Part shown: in pieces, positions 1-4,807 of the stretch
Layout: each line of letters starts with the position of its first letter
How positions within the stretch are numbered: position 1 is the first letter of the stretch
The notes under the pieces: model-generated
What the model saw: the letters and a program-made list of their open reading frames with translations, nothing else
Databases searched by the model: none
Told to the model about the DNA's origin: nothing
Program-made: the position numbers and the translations under genes
Assembly (NCBI GenBank): GCA_963619835.1
Contig: CAVEYD010000048.1
Location: 1-7,738, forward strand
Reading direction: 5' to 3'
Source: Fimimonas sp963619835
GTDB taxonomy: Bacteria > Bacillota > Clostridia > Christensenellales > CAG-314
DNA: 7,738 bases

Positions 1-89
1 AATTCTTGATGAAATAAGGGTACGCAAATCAATATCAAGGGTACGCACTTTTAAATCAGGGGTACGCAAAAATAATGCTAGGGTACGCA
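1..89. mobile_element. Possible right end of an IS21-family element
   Basis: IS21-family elements have ends that begin TG and finish CA and carry several internal copies of the terminal motif, which the IstA transposase binds. Here the outermost repeat finishes GGGTACGCA at 89, so the array reads as a right terminus ending in CA, with the body of the element left of the window. No istA or istB coding sequence and no left end are visible, and no target duplication can be tested. The alternatives are replication iterons or a regulatory operator array upstream of the tRNA gene. The assignment is inference from repeat architecture only. Confidence 0.4.
18..89 (+). repeat. Four direct GGGTACGCA repeats, 21 bp period
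   Basis: Four perfect copies of the 9-mer GGGTACGCA start at 18, 39, 60 and 81, a constant 21 bp period (two helical turns). The 12 bp between copies is AT-rich and not conserved apart from a partial ATCA just before copies 2 and 3. No fifth copy sits one period to the left or right, so the array seems to have exactly four units unless degenerate copies lie outside the window. Perfect cores with phased, variable spacers are typical of multi-site protein binding: terminal repeats of an insertion sequence, replication iterons, or a phased operator. The reverse complement of a unit, TGCGTACCC, starts with TG. Confidence 0.96.
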
Positions 90-171
90 TTTTGTATCAA
101 AATAGTATATCTTTGCCACTATACAAATTAAAGTTTGCTTACAAGCATTGATAGCATGTGCATGTAAACAT

Positions 172-247
172 GGGGATATGGCTCAGTTGGTAGAGCGATG
201 CGTTCGCAACGCATAGGTCAGGGGTCCGATTCCCCTTATCTCCACCA
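172..247 (+). tRNA. tRNA-Ala (anticodon CGC)
   Basis: A complete cloverleaf is visible. The acceptor GGGGATA (172-178) pairs with TATCTCC (237-243) and includes the G3-U70 wobble that identifies alanine tRNAs. The D stem is GCTC/GAGC (181-184, 193-196). The anticodon stem ATGCG/CGCAT (198-202, 210-214) encloses loop TTCGCAA with anticodon CGC at 205-207. The T stem AGGGG/CCCCT (220-224, 232-236) carries loop TCCGATT. The discriminator is A244 and the CCA end is encoded (245-247). It reads the alanine codon GCG. I see no good promoter between the repeat array and the gene. A terminator follows within a few bases. Confidence 0.97.
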
Positions 248-441
248 AAAAAAAGCGATCTCTGATATAAACAGAGTTCGCTTTTTGCTTTTAATGATGA
301 ATAACTACAGAGTTGTAAATGTTTTAGTTTTATAAAATACTTTTTATATTTGTTTGTCGACTGTGCAATTTATTACTTAATAATTGATTGTGAAATATTT
401 ATTTTCAATTTTTTCCGTTTTTGATTTTTTTCTTTTTTTTC
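248..441. other. Intergenic AT-rich spacer
   Basis: Between tRNA-Ala and the stop of the minus-strand membrane protein gene I see the bidirectional terminator at its left end and otherwise only AT-rich sequence with long T runs (about 405-440). There is no RNA gene, promoter or ORF with a ribosome binding site. Confidence 0.6.
251..286. terminator. Bidirectional terminator after tRNA-Ala
   Basis: The stem GCGA-T-CTCTG (255-264) pairs with CAGAG-T-TCGC (272-281) around loop ATATAAA, with one T-T mismatch. It has an A run on the left and TTTTT on the right. On the plus strand it ends the tRNA-Ala transcript immediately after CCA. Read on the minus strand the A run becomes a U tract, so it can also end the transcript of the gene that stops at 442. 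Confidence 0.88.
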
Positions 442-1014
442 TTAGTTTTTCTGTTTCACTTTTTCTCGCAAAATCTGCAATCTGTACCGATTGTACCTTT
501 GAATTACAATGGGAATTATGTCTAACACTGATGCAAGAACGGAAGTGACAATGTAAATAATTAGTTCGTCCGGTGAAATCAACCAGCCAAGCGGTATAGC
601 CGTAAAAGCCAAAATGCAACCGAACCAATGCGTTGTTTCGGCACTAATATTATTTTTTAGAACCGTTTCAATTTGCTCAAGCTTGTAGTTGGAATTAAGA
701 ACAAATCTGTCTTTAAACATGGTGATGTAGCGATCTTTCCACTTTTTTACGTTTAGCTTGCACAAAAAATTGTATTCTCTTTTAGATACTCGATATATTT
801 TTTTGTCTACTTTTACATTGTTTCTAAAAGCTTCGCCAACAAAGCCGACAATAATTCTAACATCAATGTGGTAGGTAAACATAAACAGTGTAACAAAAAT
901 TGCAATGTAAGGTTGCGTGTAACCAAAAATTGTAACAAGAATCACAGAGACAATAAATGCAATATTTAATAACGCTACAAATATAATAAACTTAAAAAAT
1001 GTTTTGTTTTTCAC
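442..1014 (-). CDS. CrtO-like acyltransferase-family membrane protein
   Basis: A 190-residue integral membrane protein. Hydrophobic segments lie at roughly 7-30, 35-60, 131-147 and 150-171, with a hydrophilic central block of about 70 residues. The central and C-terminal motifs resemble the CrtO family, known from the last step of staphyloxanthin synthesis (acylation of glycosyl-diaponeurosporenoate): KKWK at 90-93, E126 followed by H129-W130, and QRYNR at 172-176 just after the last membrane segment. Length fits the family. The start is GTG at 1014, supported by AAAGGGG about 10 nt upstream. No carotenoid genes (crtM, crtN, crtP, crtQ) are in the window, so the acyl acceptor is probably something else, and the catalytic assignment is inference from motifs. 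A terminator separates it from the XRE gene upstream. No independent promoter is evident in the 48 bp between them, so it may depend on read-through. It ends in a poly-T/poly-A low-complexity stretch. Confidence 0.6.
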   Translation of the reverse strand: MKNKTFFKFIIFVALLNIAFIVSVILVTIFGYTQPYIAIFVTLFMFTYHIDVRIIVGFVGEAFRNNVKVDKKIYRVSKREYNFLCKLNVKKWKDRYITMFKDRFVLNSNYKLEQIETVLKNNISAETTHWFGCILAFTAIPLGWLISPDELIIYIVTSVLASVLDIIPIVIQRYNRYRLQILREKVKQKN

Positions 1015-1049
1015 GTTTTTCTTGCCCCTTTGTTTTTGGTTGTTAGGTT

Positions 1050-1085
1050 AAAAAAATAAAAGCTCGTTGATAAAATTCAACGAGC
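1050..1085 (-). terminator. Terminator of the XRE regulator gene
   Basis: A perfect 9 bp inverted repeat, GCTCGTTGA (1062-1070) and TCAACGAGC (1077-1085), has loop TAAAAT. On the minus strand it is followed by a U-rich tract (TTTTATTTTTTTAA). It lies 46 bp past the stop of the XRE gene and before the start of the CrtO-like gene, so it should insulate the two or allow only partial read-through. Confidence 0.88.
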
Positions 1086-1131
1086 AAAGAAATGTCCTGT
1101 GGCACAATTGCGCTACAAAAACCTCGTGTTT

Positions 1132-1332
1132 TTAGTCTTCCAAAGATTTTTCATCAATGCCGTTAGCTTTGCAAAAATCAGAAAAAGCCTTTTGAGATTT
1201 GTAATTTGGTTCCGTCCAACCACGTTCCCAGCGGTTTACAGTAGCAAAAGCAACACCGAGCTCCTTAGCCAAAGCTTCTTGACTAAGGTAAATCTTTTTT
1301 CTTACACACTTCACCTTGTCTTTGAATTCCAT
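1132..1332 (-). CDS. XRE-family helix-turn-helix regulator
   Basis: A 66-residue protein that is essentially one Cro/CI-type helix-turn-helix domain. The first HTH helix is SQEALAKELGV (17-27) and the recognition helix region AFATVNRWERG is at 28-38, followed by a conserved Pro (42) and a C-terminal helix ending DEKSLED. There is no ligand or dimerisation domain beyond this, so it is probably a minimal DNA-binding protein acting as a homodimer. Its ATG has a GGAG site (in GATAGGAGAAAG) at normal spacing. It has its own promoter at 1380-1408 and its own terminator at 1050-1085, so it is monocistronic. Its target is not shown by sequence; its own promoter and the CrtO-like gene downstream are the obvious candidates. 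Confidence 0.92.
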   Translation of the reverse strand: MEFKDKVKCVRKKIYLSQEALAKELGVAFATVNRWERGWTEPNYKSQKAFSDFCKANGIDEKSLED

Positions 1333-1379
1333 TTGTCTTTCTCCTATCAGGTATTTTTGTTTCTCTTCCGCTTGTCATT

Positions 1380-1408
1380 ATTGTAACACTACTTTTTTAA
1401 TTTTGCAA
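1380..1408 (-). promoter_or_regulatory. Sigma-A promoter of the XRE gene
   Basis: On the minus strand the -35 is TTGCAA (1403-1408), the spacer is 17 bp and the -10 is TACAAT (1380-1385). A TG one base upstream of the -10 makes it an extended -10. Over the -10 lies an imperfect dyad TGTCA...TAACA (1374-1389), a possible autoregulatory operator. Confidence 0.75.
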
Positions 1409-1521
1409 TAACAATAAGAAATTTTTTTAAAGTTTTTTCTTTTTTCTTGTACTTCACAATTTGTTTTAGATGAATTTTAATCTAAGATAATTGTTCTGTA
1501 AAAATTGTCTTTGCAAACAAA

Positions 1522-2145
1522 CTATTGAGTAACTTTGCACACACCAAACACTATTACACCTATTACAGCCGATGTTAGTATCAAGAAAATAGGATGTATT
1601 TTTTTACCCTTTATCTTTATGCGTGAAAGGGGCAAAAACAACGCAATGATTATTAGTGATATCCAATTAAACTGCGAAAAGCCTTCCTTAGAAATGTTTG
1701 TAAAATCCAAGTTCGGCAAAACTACCGATGCCAACACAGTCAAAACTGCCGACAAAATCAGTCCGACTACGACGGGACGTATTCCGTAAAGTGCCCCTTG
1801 AACAACGGTGGACTGCTTAAATTTGTCAAAAATTTTAGTTACAACGATGATGATTATTAAAGAAGGCAACACTACCGCAACCGTTGCAGAAGTTGCACCG
1901 AGTATTCCGCCCCAAATTCCAAGCGAAGTAGCAGAGCCGACTTTCATTCCGACAAATGTTGCAAGATTGATGGCAAAAGGCCCGGGGGTTGATTCGGCAA
2001 CACCGATAAACTCAATAAGTTGAGCATTCGTGAGCCATCCGTATTTTTGTGTGATTTGTTCCACCATGGGCAACATGGCATAGCCACCGCCTATCGTAAA
2101 CAAACCTATTTTGAAATATTCCCAAAAAAGAAGCAAAAATTCCAT
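1522..2145 (-). CDS. CHR-family (chromate transporter) subunit, second gene
   Basis: A 207-residue short CHR-family membrane protein equivalent to one half of classical ChrA. It shows the family signatures FTIGGGYAMLP (16-26) and AESTPGPFAIN (50-60), then GIRPVVVGLI (121-130) at a later membrane segment. About six hydrophobic segments are visible and the protein ends at a membrane segment (VIGVIVFGVCKVTQ). Short CHR proteins normally occur as pairs encoded in tandem that work together; characterised members export chromate, but the natural substrate in most anaerobes is unknown. The ATG shares its A with the TAA stop of the upstream subunit (TAATG), and the AAAGGAGG site lies inside the upstream coding region, so translation is coupled. 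It is the last gene of the pair; no clear terminator follows before the XRE promoter region. Confidence 0.9.
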   Translation of the reverse strand: MEFLLLFWEYFKIGLFTIGGGYAMLPMVEQITQKYGWLTNAQLIEFIGVAESTPGPFAINLATFVGMKVGSATSLGIWGGILGATSATVAVVLPSLIIIIVVTKIFDKFKQSTVVQGALYGIRPVVVGLILSAVLTVLASVVLPNLDFTNISKEGFSQFNWISLIIIALFLPLSRIKIKGKKIHPIFLILTSAVIGVIVFGVCKVTQ

Positions 2146-2960
2146 TATTTTTCCTCCTTTTTGAAACTACTTTTTTCTATATCGTTTTCAGTTTCACTTG
2201 AAGCATCAAAGTTTTGATTGTCACTGTCAATTTTTGTGTAGCTTTGATTATCTTCATTAAAATTGTTGTTATCAATCGCTTTTTCGTCACAAACGGGAGC
2301 TTGCGAGTTGTTGTCTAAATCTGTTGCACTAAGTGCCGTTTTTTGTCCCTCAAAATTTTCGTCAAGCGGAGAATCATCTTCGTTTTTAAGTGGCAACTTT
2401 TTGTTTTTTGATACCGCCAACTTAATATAAGTAAGTGCAACGCCCAAAACTCCACCTATTAAAATTAGATAGATTACGTCAAAATCGGTAAAAACGGCTA
2501 CGACAAAAGCACCGACAAGCATAATGTAGCTAAAAACATCTTTAGTTAGCTGCGAAAACATTTTTACAAATGCATTTACAATAAGTACCGTCACACAAGC
2601 TTGAATACCCGTAAAAGCTGCCTTGTACCAATAGTTTTCCGAAAACTGCGTAATAAAAAACGTAAGTACCGAAATAAGTAAAAATGATGGCAAAATTACG
2701 CCAAGGGTAGCGAGCAATGCCCCTATCACTCCACGTTTGCGGTAGCCGATGGAAGTTGCCGTATTTACGGCAATAACTCCCGGAGTAGATTCGGCAATAA
2801 CAATCATGTCCAACATGTCTTGTGCGGTGATCCAATGCTTCTTTTCCACAAGGTCTTCTTCCAAAATGGAAATCATGGCATAGCCGCCACCAAACGTAAA
2901 GGCACCTGTTTTGAAAAAAGTCCAAAACAAATTCCACAATGAAACTTTTTTTTCTGTCAT
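2145..2960 (-). CDS. CHR-family (chromate transporter) subunit with acidic tail
   Basis: A 271-residue protein. Residues 1-182 are a short CHR domain with FTFGGGYAMI (21-30), AESTPGVIAVN (56-66) and several membrane segments ending near 182. At the position where its partner has GIRPVVVGLI this one has GIQACVTVLI (118-127), so the Arg-Pro pair is lost, consistent with two non-equivalent subunits. Residues about 183-271 form an unusual hydrophilic tail rich in Asp, Glu, Asn and Ser, low in hydrophobics and probably disordered, which ends in a Lys/Glu stretch. The usual short CHR protein is 180-200 residues, so the tail is an addition. The ATG at 2960 is preceded by AGGAG. It is the first gene of the pair; 110 bp separates it from the radical SAM stop, with neither a clear terminator nor a clear promoter there. 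Confidence 0.9.
   Translation of the reverse strand: MTEKKVSLWNLFWTFFKTGAFTFGGGYAMISILEEDLVEKKHWITAQDMLDMIVIAESTPGVIAVNTATSIGYRKRGVIGALLATLGVILPSFLLISVLTFFITQFSENYWYKAAFTGIQACVTVLIVNAFVKMFSQLTKDVFSYIMLVGAFVVAVFTDFDVIYLILIGGVLGVALTYIKLAVSKNKKLPLKNEDDSPLDENFEGQKTALSATDLDNNSQAPVCDEKAIDNNNFNEDNQSYTKIDSDNQNFDASSETENDIEKSSFKKEEK
2153..2160 (-). promoter_or_regulatory. Coupling ribosome binding site inside the upstream CHR gene
   Basis: AAAGGAGG on the minus strand lies 7 nt before the ATG of the second CHR gene and inside the last codons of the first. It fixes the second start at 2145 and supports translational coupling through the TAATG overlap. Confidence 0.9.
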
Positions 2961-3070
2961 TTTTCTCCTAAATATATTGAACTATTTTTTTGTCGTTAAA
3001 TTTTATTTGTTTGTGGTGTAAACACATTTCGACCATAACAAGCATCGTTGAAAATTTGTATCCCAAAAAA

Positions 3071-3964
3071 TTAAATCTTGTCTAAAATGTTTTTTACGTC
3101 GTTTGTGTCAAATGTCGGCAAATAGTCTGCCGTTGCCGAACTTACATCCTGACAATAACCGTTTTTTAATCCGACATTAAAAAAATAATCTCGTGCCGAA
3201 TTATATTCTCGCGGATACAACTTGCGATTGAGTTGTGGAAACTTGTCGTCGTGCCTTGCGACAAAATATTGCGACATGAGCGAAACTATCGCATCGGGAT
3301 AGTTTTGAAAAATCCAATCTAAAACTTTTTTGGTGTCTTCTACGTAGGACGGCAAGACAAGATGCCGTATTACAACTCCGTTTGTAATGTAGCCGTCTGC
3401 ATCAAACTTGTCGATTGGTTGTTGCCTTTTCATTTCATCTATTGCGCTTGTTGCAACTTCAAAATAGTCCGGTGCATTTGCCAAATCTTTTGAAACTTCA
3501 GTGCTACAAAATTTTAAATCGGGCAAATAAACGTCAACCAAACCATCTAAATTTTTTAAAGCGGAAACTTTTTCGTAGGAACTTGTGTTGTAGACGACAG
3601 GAACACGCAGCTTACTTTTAACTTTTTCCAAGGCAAGAGCTATCTTGTCGGAAAACTGAGCACCGGTAACTAAATTTATGTTGGCAACTCCACTATCTGC
3701 CACATATAAAAAAACATCGGCGAGTTTGTCAATTGAAACTTCCACTCCGTGTGGGCTGACAGTGATATCGTAATTTTGGCAAAATCTACAACGTAAATTA
3801 CAGCCGGCAAAAAAAATCGTTCCGCTTCCCTTTGTTCCGCTTATGCAAGGCTCTTCCCAAGCGTGCGATGAAATTCGCGAAAGCATCACTTCACCTACTC
3901 CGCAAAAGCCTTTTTTTTCATCGCGGTTTATATTGCAATTTCTTGGGCATAACTTACAATTCAT
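3071..3964 (-). CDS. PflX-like radical SAM protein
   Basis: A 297-residue protein of the radical SAM superfamily, in the group annotated as PflX or pyruvate-formate-lyase-activating-enzyme-like (COG1313). The [4Fe-4S]/SAM motif CNLRCRFC places Cys at 55, 59 and 62, followed by QNY. The N-terminus has a second cysteine cluster, CKLCPRNC (3-10), with another Cys in GFCG (21), then SSHAWEEPCISG (32-43) and GSGTIFF, as is usual for this group. Further markers are NINLVTG, VVYNTSSYE, DVYLPDLKF and HLVLPSYVEDTKK. The enzyme reduces SAM to a 5'-deoxyadenosyl radical; its substrate is unknown and no pyruvate formate-lyase or other glycyl radical enzyme is nearby. An in-frame upstream ATG at 4030 would add 22 residues, but it has no ribosome binding site and lies upstream of the promoter; the ATG at 3964 has AAAGGA 7 nt upstream and starts at the conserved MNCKLCPRNC. 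Confidence 0.9.
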   Translation of the reverse strand: MNCKLCPRNCNINRDEKKGFCGVGEVMLSRISSHAWEEPCISGTKGSGTIFFAGCNLRCRFCQNYDITVSPHGVEVSIDKLADVFLYVADSGVANINLVTGAQFSDKIALALEKVKSKLRVPVVYNTSSYEKVSALKNLDGLVDVYLPDLKFCSTEVSKDLANAPDYFEVATSAIDEMKRQQPIDKFDADGYITNGVVIRHLVLPSYVEDTKKVLDWIFQNYPDAIVSLMSQYFVARHDDKFPQLNRKLYPREYNSARDYFFNVGLKNGYCQDVSSATADYLPTFDTNDVKNILDKI

Positions 3965-3971
3965 AACATTT

Positions 3972-3977
3972 TCCTTT
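3972..3977 (-). promoter_or_regulatory. Ribosome binding site that decides the radical SAM start
   Basis: AAAGGA on the minus strand, 7 nt before the ATG at 3964. The competing upstream ATG at 4030 has no purine-rich site before it. Confidence 0.8.
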
Positions 3978-3985
3978 CTTTGTTG

Positions 3986-4014
3986 ATTATACAGTAGTTT
4001 TTTGTTTTTGACAA
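3986..4014 (-). promoter_or_regulatory. Sigma-A promoter of the radical SAM gene
   Basis: On the minus strand the -35 is TTGTCA (4009-4014), the spacer is 17 bp and the -10 is a perfect TATAAT (3986-3991). The expected start of transcription is near 3979, giving a very short leader that just contains the ribosome binding site. Confidence 0.85.
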
Positions 4015-4031
4015 GTTGCAGATACAACATA

Positions 4032-4060
4032 TTGACAAAGTTGGCATATAATGATAGAAT
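4032..4060 (+). promoter_or_regulatory. Divergent sigma-A promoter of the FakA-domain gene
   Basis: A perfect -35 TTGACA (4032-4037), a 17 bp spacer and -10 TAGAAT (4055-4060) with an extended TG (TGATAGAAT). Its -35 faces the -35 of the leftward promoter across 17 bp. The nearby TATAAT at 4047-4052 is too close to the same -35 to be its partner. Confidence 0.85.
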
Positions 4061-4111
4061 ATTGTTAATGAAAACAATTTGTTTTTAATAAAAAAATAGG
4101 AGACAATTATC

Positions 4112-4378
4112 ATGGAATTAGACGAAGAAATCAATTACAAATACGACACTCAACTACTTGTTGAAGGCAAAAATTTAAGCGACCAAAAAATTATTGACTA
4201 CATCAACGCGAACATTGAAGGAGATTGCCTACTTGTTGTCGGTGATGACGAGTTGATTAAATTGCATTTTCACACAAACACTCCGTGGAAAGTTTTGGAA
4301 TATTGCGCAAGTTTGGGCGATGTGTACGATGTTGTTATTGAAAACATGGTACGACAAGCCGAAGGATTACAAGGCTAA
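4112..4378 (+). CDS. Stand-alone FakA/YloV middle-domain-like protein
   Basis: An 88-residue soluble protein resembling a segment from the middle of fatty acid kinase FakA (YloV, DAK2-domain protein), without the N-terminal ATP-binding DhaL/DAK2 domain or the C-terminal part. The matching landmarks are YDTQLLVEG (11-19), corresponding to the family's GYCTEFLLEG-like strand; VVGDDELIKLHFHTN (42-56), corresponding to the VVGD...KVHVHTN motif; and VLEYCASLGDVYDVVIENM (61-79). In FakA a Cys from the first motif and two His from HxH are, as I recall, zinc ligands. Here H52 and H54 are kept but the Cys position is Asp (D12). Similar short proteins are sometimes annotated 'kinase to dihydroxyacetone kinase', but a kinase reaction is unlikely because the ATP-binding domain is missing. 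The ATG has AGGAGA 8 nt upstream. It has its own strong promoter and terminator, so it is monocistronic, and it is the only plus-strand protein gene here. Confidence 0.8.
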   Translation: MELDEEINYKYDTQLLVEGKNLSDQKIIDYINANIEGDCLLVVGDDELIKLHFHTNTPWKVLEYCASLGDVYDVVIENMVRQAEGLQG

Positions 4379-4408
4379 TAAATTATACAAATTTTTATTT
4401 AACTCAAC

Positions 4409-4447
4409 AAAAAAACAGCGAGAGTAAATTCTCTCGCTGTTTTTTTT
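4409..4447. terminator. Bidirectional terminator between convergent genes
   Basis: A perfect 10 bp stem ACAGCGAGAG (4415-4424) and CTCTCGCTGT (4431-4440) with loop TAAATT has seven A on the left and a run of T on the right. It terminates the FakA-domain gene on the plus strand and the small membrane protein gene (stop at 4455) on the minus strand. Confidence 0.96.
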
Positions 4448-4454
4448 GTTTTTA

Positions 4455-4691
4455 TTAAAGTAAAATAGGTTTGATGTTGAACAACGTGCAAATGATATCC
4501 AAAACCCAACCAATACCACAGCCGTAGAAGATCCACAAGAATCCGACAAGAGCTTTGAGTACGTTCTTTTGCATGATACCGTCAACAAAACGAGCAATAC
4601 CATAAACGCAGTCAAGGAAAATTGCCAATAACACGCGAACAATCCAAGGCAAAGACATAATTGCACTACCAATGCTTCCTTTTTTAGCCAT
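4455..4691 (-). CDS. Small membrane protein of unknown function
   Basis: A 78-residue protein with two hydrophobic segments, about 13-35 (MSLPWIVRVLLAIFLDCVYG region) and 45-70 (ALVGFLWIFYGCGIGWVLDI region), and a short Lys-containing N-terminus. The segment GIGWVLDIICTLF is reminiscent of the end of TM2-type domains (GxGWxxDxI), but the aromatic/glycine N-terminal signature of TM2 is missing, so I do not assign it there. It is a credible gene: the ATG has AGGAGG at good spacing, an extended -10 promoter lies at 4724-4752, and the bidirectional terminator follows the stop. An overlapping longer frame on the same strand has none of these. It is monocistronic. Function unknown. Confidence 0.82.
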   Translation of the reverse strand: MAKKGSIGSAIMSLPWIVRVLLAIFLDCVYGIARFVDGIMQKNVLKALVGFLWIFYGCGIGWVLDIICTLFNIKPILL

Positions 4692-4723
4692 AGTTGTTTA
4701 CCTCCTAATTGGAATATGTGAAC

Positions 4724-4752
4724 ATTATATCATTTTTAAAACACAAATACAA
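4724..4752 (-). promoter_or_regulatory. Extended -10 promoter of the small membrane protein gene
   Basis: On the minus strand a perfect TATAAT (4724-4729) has TG one base upstream (TGATATAAT), a 17 bp spacer and a weak -35 TTGTAT (4747-4752). It lies just past the stop of the hydrolase gene, so the membrane protein gene can be transcribed independently of guaA. Confidence 0.78.
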
Positions 4753-4807
4753 CTGTTTTAAAAAAAATAACACATTTTTTTAACAAGTTGCTGAAAATGC
4801 TCCGTCT

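Noticed and set aside
18..89. CRISPR array
   Set aside because: A 9 bp repeat with 12 bp spacers is far too short for CRISPR, and no cas genes are present.
377..628. 83-residue minus-strand frame
   Set aside because: Overlaps the CrtO-like gene in another frame, ends in low-complexity Lys-rich sequence and has no family resemblance.
1099..1386. 95-residue plus-strand frame
   Set aside because: Lies antisense to the XRE gene, which has a clear HTH domain, ribosome binding site and promoter.
1466..1485. TTAGAT-N8-ATCTAA hairpin as the CHR operon terminator
   Set aside because: The stem is only 6 bp and AT-rich, and no U tract follows on the minus strand.
2542..2937. 131-residue minus-strand frame
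   Set aside because: Out-of-frame shadow of the CHR subunit, whose GGGYAM and AESTPG motifs fix the real frame.
2961..3070. Promoter or terminator between the radical SAM and CHR genes
   Set aside because: Candidate -10 boxes lack a matching -35 or would place the start inside the ribosome binding site, and the GTGT-AA-ACAC dyad has no U tract; neither is convincing.
3415..3621. 68-residue plus-strand frame
   Set aside because: Antisense to the radical SAM gene, with no ribosome binding site or recognisable motif.
4367..4672. 101-residue minus-strand frame overlapping the small membrane protein
   Set aside because: It runs through the terminator hairpin and has no ribosome binding site, whereas the 78-residue frame has a promoter, AGGAGG and ends before the terminator.
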